Assembly: GCA_001584585.1 (NCBI GenBank)
Contig: LSYV01000060.1
Coordinates: 582,650-594,508 of the forward strand
Reading direction: 5' to 3'
Length of the DNA stretch: 11,859 nucleotides
From: Gonium pectorale
Taxonomy: Eukaryota; Chlorophyta; Chlorophyceae; Chlamydomonadales; Volvocaceae
Below are positions 8,387-11,859 of this stretch, one piece after another. Every line of letters begins with the position of its first letter. Positions within the stretch are counted from its first letter, which is position 1. Under the pieces are notes generated by a model. That model was not told the origin of the DNA. It saw nothing but the letters and a program-made list of their open reading frames with translations, and searched no databases. Position numbers and translations under genes: made by a program.

Positions 8387-11300
8387 ATGGGACAGTTCTA
8401 TTCCAGAGAATTCGATGGCGATCCATACATCGACCTTATGCGCTCTCTGCCTGAGCGAGAGCTCGTCTGGTGGGCGCAGAAAGTGATATGGGTGAGTGTT
8501 GTGCCGGCCGCATGCTTGTCAGGGGAGCTTTCGTTGGCGGGGTACTTTCTTTAGGTGCCGCGCAGTACCAATAAAAAGCTTAGAAGCAACAACTGATCCT
8601 TCCTTCCCGTGCGACCGCCCCCACGGCCCCTCCCCCGGGGCCTCCTCCCCTAACCCCAACTCATCGTCAATAGACCGCATGCACACCTCACTACTCGCTC
8701 CCGCCTGCTCCCATTCCGATTGTTTCCTTTCTCGCGACAGCTCGCGGAGGGCTACACGTTCGTGGACCACTTTGTGCGGACGTACCCGCGGCTCTTTCAG
8801 CACCGCTGCGCCAAGTGCAAGGGCGCGGGCCTGCTCACCTGCCCCGCCTGCGCCGGGACAAAGGTGCCACTGGGAAAGGCGGAGGCGCGGCAGCGGCGAC
8901 CGGCCCTGGCGCTGGCGTCTGCCGGCGCATCTGGGGCGTCCACGGAGCTGGGCCGGTGGGTCGGTCGTGGGCCGTGAGCGCGCCCGGGGTGCCCAGGGGT
9001 TGAAGAGAGTCGGTCAGGAGTAGAACACGCTCGTCACATGCGTCTCTGAGCGGGGATGTTGGGGAGCCTTACTGGCATGAGTGTGGGGGGCGTGTGGCGG
9101 TGTGGGGAGTTGAAGGGGAAGGGGAATGAATGTGGTGGTGTGGGGGTCTTGCTTCTCGTCTGTATTGCGGCCTGAAGGCCCCCGAACGCCTTATGGGGGG
9201 ACGTGGGCTGTGCGCCTCATGGCCAGTGGGGCAGTACGGACTGGCCGCCTCATCCCCCGGCTCCAGAGGGGCGGACGACCCGGTGGTGACTCATATGGCT
9301 GTGGGCCCCTCCCCCACCCCCCTTTCCCGGCCCCGCCCTTCCCACCCTGCCCCCACGCTTCCTCTAACCCCGCCTCGTCCCGCCTCACCCCGCCTCACCC
9401 TGATCCGGCCCCCCCCCGCTGTGTGCAGCCTGGCGGGTGTGGACGCCAGCGGGCAGTGCCGGCTGTGCGGACACGGCTGCAGCTGGGACGCGGAGAGCGA
9501 GTGGGGCGAGCGGTGGGCCGAGTGGGAGTCCCGGCTGGCCTACTATGACAAGGCCACGGGGCCGCTCATGGACGAGTGGTGAGTGGGCGGCTGGCGAGAG
9601 CGGGGTGGAGGTGCGGGATGGGGCAGCGCGGTGGACCGGCCGGGTTCGTGTCGGCGGATGTGCTTGTCTGAGAGGGAGGCCGTGGCGAGGCGGCGGGTTG
9701 GGCAGGGCTGGCGTCCCAAAGGGCGGGAAGAGGGTCTGGGCGACTGGCCCTCCATGATGGAGCCACGGGCTCGGGATCCTGGGCGAGAGGCGAGTGCCTG
9801 AGGAGGCTGGTAGGGGCGTCGAAGTGGCGTCGGAGCTGGCCCGCACTGGTCCATACTGGGCCTTACGCGTCATCGTTGACCGGGCACCCCTTCCCCCGCC
9901 TCTGCTTCCCTGCGCCCAGGTACGAGGACGTGATCAACGCGGGCAATCTGGAGGAGGACACGGCGCCCGCGGAGGATGAGCCGCCCGGGCCGGAGGTGGG
10001 CCGGAGGGGAGGGGAGGGTGAGGAGCGGGATGGGGTGGGGTAGGTCGGAGCAGGGCGTGCCTCGGGAGCGCGTCATGTGCGCTGCCGCCAGGGCAGGGGC
10101 AGGGGGAGGGCAGAGGGAGGGCCGAAAGCGGTCTGGCTGGCAAGATTCTGGCGGGATGCTACGAGGCTCGGGTGTGAGGTGGCGCCGGGTTGGAGGGATT
10201 CCCTGGGGGCGGTCGCGCGGGCGCCGGCTAGGCTGCGGTTCGTGGCGGGGCAGGGCGCTCCGCCAGAGTCGCATCGGGGGTGCGAGGAAGGACGCGGGTC
10301 TGCACCCGGTGGGTGACGGTGAGGGAATTCGCATCCGCCCATGCCCGGCATATCTGACGGGGAAGCGACGGGTGCGCGTTGGGGTGGGCACTCGCGGTGC
10401 TGGCTACCCCCGTCGTTCAGCACCCCCTCTCTTGGTCTCTCTCTCGCAGCTGGCTCCCCGTCACCCCTCCACCGTTTCCTCCACTTGCTCCGAATGCCGC
10501 CCGCCACCCACCACCCACGCTCCACCGCCGTATGCCTTGGGCCGCCCGGACCTCAGGTTCCCGGCGCCTTTGCGGCCGACGACCGGCAGCTGGCCAAGGA
10601 CAAGAAGCGCATGACGGCGGTAATGAAGCGGTTCGGGCACCCATATGACGGCGACGCTACGCTGGGGTACCAGGCGAGCGGGGCGGGGGCGGAGGCGGGC
10701 GGGCAGGGATGTGCTCAAGTTGCAGGGACGCTAGGGGCTGAGTGCCGTGTGGGGCAGGGCACCCGCAGCAGAGGGGGCGGTCGGGGCCCCTCCCAAGGGG
10801 CACAAGGATGGGCACGAACAGGGTGGTTACAGATACAGATTACAGGCTCCCTCAGACAGGGGTGGTGGAGCGCCACTGTAGCATGCGCTACGCCGGCGCA
10901 CTGAGTAATGCTCCACTGGGCCCTGCCGAGAAATGTGCCCTTGCTTTGAGAGGATGAGCCGCGGCGGCCCCTTCCCTGCCCTCCTCAGATCGTGGACCCC
11001 ACCGCCTCCATCGGCGAGAACATTTGGAACATGGCGCAGGTGGGGGGAGGCGAGGGTGGGCGCGGGCACGCGACGGGAGGGGACGGAACGGAGCGCGATG
11101 TCCCTCCGCCGCAGGGACGGCACTTTGCAGGGCCGCGAGGGCGGCGTCTGGGGGAGGCGGGGCTCTTGGTGGCAGTGGAAGGCGGGAAGCTAAGAAATCC
11201 GCTCCCCAAGCCGAGCCAAGCCGAGCAGGGGGTGCATCCGTCACCAATAGGGCAGAGGGCAACGCGGCGTGTTACGCCCTCGACAACGCCCTGCCCTCGC

Positions 11301-11603
11301 ACTTTCGCCGCCGACCTGCTCTCCATGGTCCATATCACCTTGGCCACCCCGCCAAATCTCCCAAAATGCCCTCATCGGTTTCCTGCCCCGCCCCGCCCCC
11401 GCCCGGACGCGCAGGTCTACAACTCCACTCCCCCGGAGCTCAACCCGCTCCGCACCAAGCACCTGGCGACGGAGCCGCCCCGCGGCGTGGCGGGGGCCCT
11501 GGCGGCGCTGGGCTTCCCGGCTGCGGGCGTGGCGGGCCCTGGGGCGGTCGGCACCGACGTGGCGGCAATGACGGCCCTGGCGCTGGATACCTTTGATAAG
11601 GAG
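8387..11603 (+). CDS. DnaJ-type zinc-finger (CxxCxGxG) protein, at least seven exons, 3' end beyond window
   Basis: Exons 8387-8491, 8741-8955, 9429-9578, 9920-9995, 10557-10673, 10989-11039 and 11415-11603 join in phase to give at least 301 residues. The gene then enters an intron (donor GTGCGT at 11604) that leaves the window. The start ATG has context CGACAATGG. Residues 58-65 are CAKCKGAG, a full CxxCxGxG, followed by CPACAGT (69-75) and, after about 40 low-complexity residues, CRLCGHGC (117-124). These are half-zinc-finger motifs as in DnaJ central domains and in plastid DnaJ-like proteins, but there is no J-domain. A Trp/Glu-rich helix (residues 126-157) and an acidic linker (167-182) follow. 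Later blocks include KRFGHPYDGDATLGYQ, ENIWNMAQ and STPPELNPL. The N-terminus MGQFYSR fits the N-myristoylation pattern and does not look like a transit peptide. I do not recognise the protein. A role in disulphide or folding chemistry would be inference from the cysteine motif only. Intron 5 has a GC donor and the exon 4/5 junction has an in-phase alternative. Confidence 0.8.
10674..10988 (+). other. GC-AG intron (intron 5 of the zinc-finger gene)
   Basis: Exon 5 ends GGGTACCAG and the intron begins GCGAGC, which is GTGAGC with T changed to C. The intron ends CCTCCTCAG. Both flanking exons must be in phase 0 to keep the reading through HPYDGDATLGYQ and IVDPTASIGENIW, and no nearby GT donor gives that phase. 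GC-AG introns are a known minor class spliced by the major spliceosome and usually have an otherwise strong donor. Here the exon-side CAG and the GAG that follows agree well with the consensus. Confidence 0.6.
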
Positions 11604-11768
11604 GTGCGTGTGCGGGGCGTCCGGCCGGACGGGATGGTGGGGAGGCGTGACGTAGGGGCCGGGCGCGGGAACGGACCGGGCCGGGCCGGGCCAGCTGCAG
11701 TGAAGCCCGCCCTCCGTCCCCTGCTACCCCTATTGGCGCACGCCAACGCCCCTCATAACACCGGTACT

Positions 11769-11838
11769 GGGGCGGGGCGGGGCGGGGCGGGGCGGGGCGG
11801 GGCGGGGCGGGGCGGGGCGGGGCGGGGCGGGGCGGGGC
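11769..11838 (+). repeat. GGGGC pentanucleotide tandem array, 14 perfect copies
   Basis: Fourteen uninterrupted GGGGC units fill 11769-11838, then imperfect G-rich units continue to the window end at 11859. The array lies in intron 7 of the zinc-finger gene, on its sense strand. Repeated runs of four guanines separated by single cytosines are expected to form G-quadruplexes in RNA or single-stranded DNA. The true length may be longer than shown, because the window ends in related sequence and such arrays are often collapsed in assemblies. Confidence 0.95.
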
Positions 11839-11859
11839 GGGCGGGGCGAGGCGGGCGGG

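Noticed and set aside
9130..9582. Plus-strand 150-codon frame as a separate gene
   Set aside because: Its second half is exon 3 of the zinc-finger gene; its first half is intron 2, ending in a clear pyrimidine tract and GTGCAG acceptor at 9428.

Overview
The window looks like nuclear DNA from a Chlamydomonas-like (volvocine) green alga. Four things suggest this: very high GC; multi-exon genes with short GC-rich introns bounded by GTGAGT/GTGCGT/GTGGGT-type donors and pyrimidine-rich GCAG acceptors; a nucleus-encoded plastid ribosomal protein with an algal transit peptide ending in a V-x-A cleavage motif; and AAAATGGC-type start contexts. The assignment is inferred from gene style and was not tested by alignment. 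Open reading frames are common by chance at this GC, so I trusted only frames that give recognisable protein, join across splice sites in phase, or sit in a good start context.

Layout. Bases 1-1623 hold no gene I can support, apart from a doubtful gene tail at the extreme left and a perfect 11-bp-stem hairpin at 1006-1032. From 5152 down to 1624 (minus strand) I reconstruct a seven-exon gene whose segments match, in order, the conserved blocks of p31comet (MAD2L1-binding protein), a HORMA-fold regulator of Mad2 and the spindle checkpoint. Its last exon contains a 51-bp tandem array coding glycine runs. Bases 5153-6331 hold the p31 promoter side and the probable long 3' UTR of the next gene. 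At 6745-6332 (minus) is a compact, intronless reading frame for plastid ribosomal protein bL31. Bases 6746-8386 are a divergent intergenic region of more balanced composition with no recognised gene. From 8387 (plus) starts a gene of at least seven exons for a DnaJ-type zinc-finger (CxxCxGxG) protein with an N-myristoylation-like start. It runs off the right end inside an intron containing 14 perfect GGGGC repeats.

The genes do not form a pathway: one is a cell-cycle/HORMA regulator, one a plastid translation component, and one an unnamed cysteine-motif protein. The two minus-strand genes lie in tandem. The zinc-finger gene is divergent from bL31. The most interesting points are the p31comet-like gene with its expanded glycine-rich, TP-containing repeat array near the C-terminus, a GC-AG intron and an ambiguous splice junction in the zinc-finger gene, and the GGGGC array.
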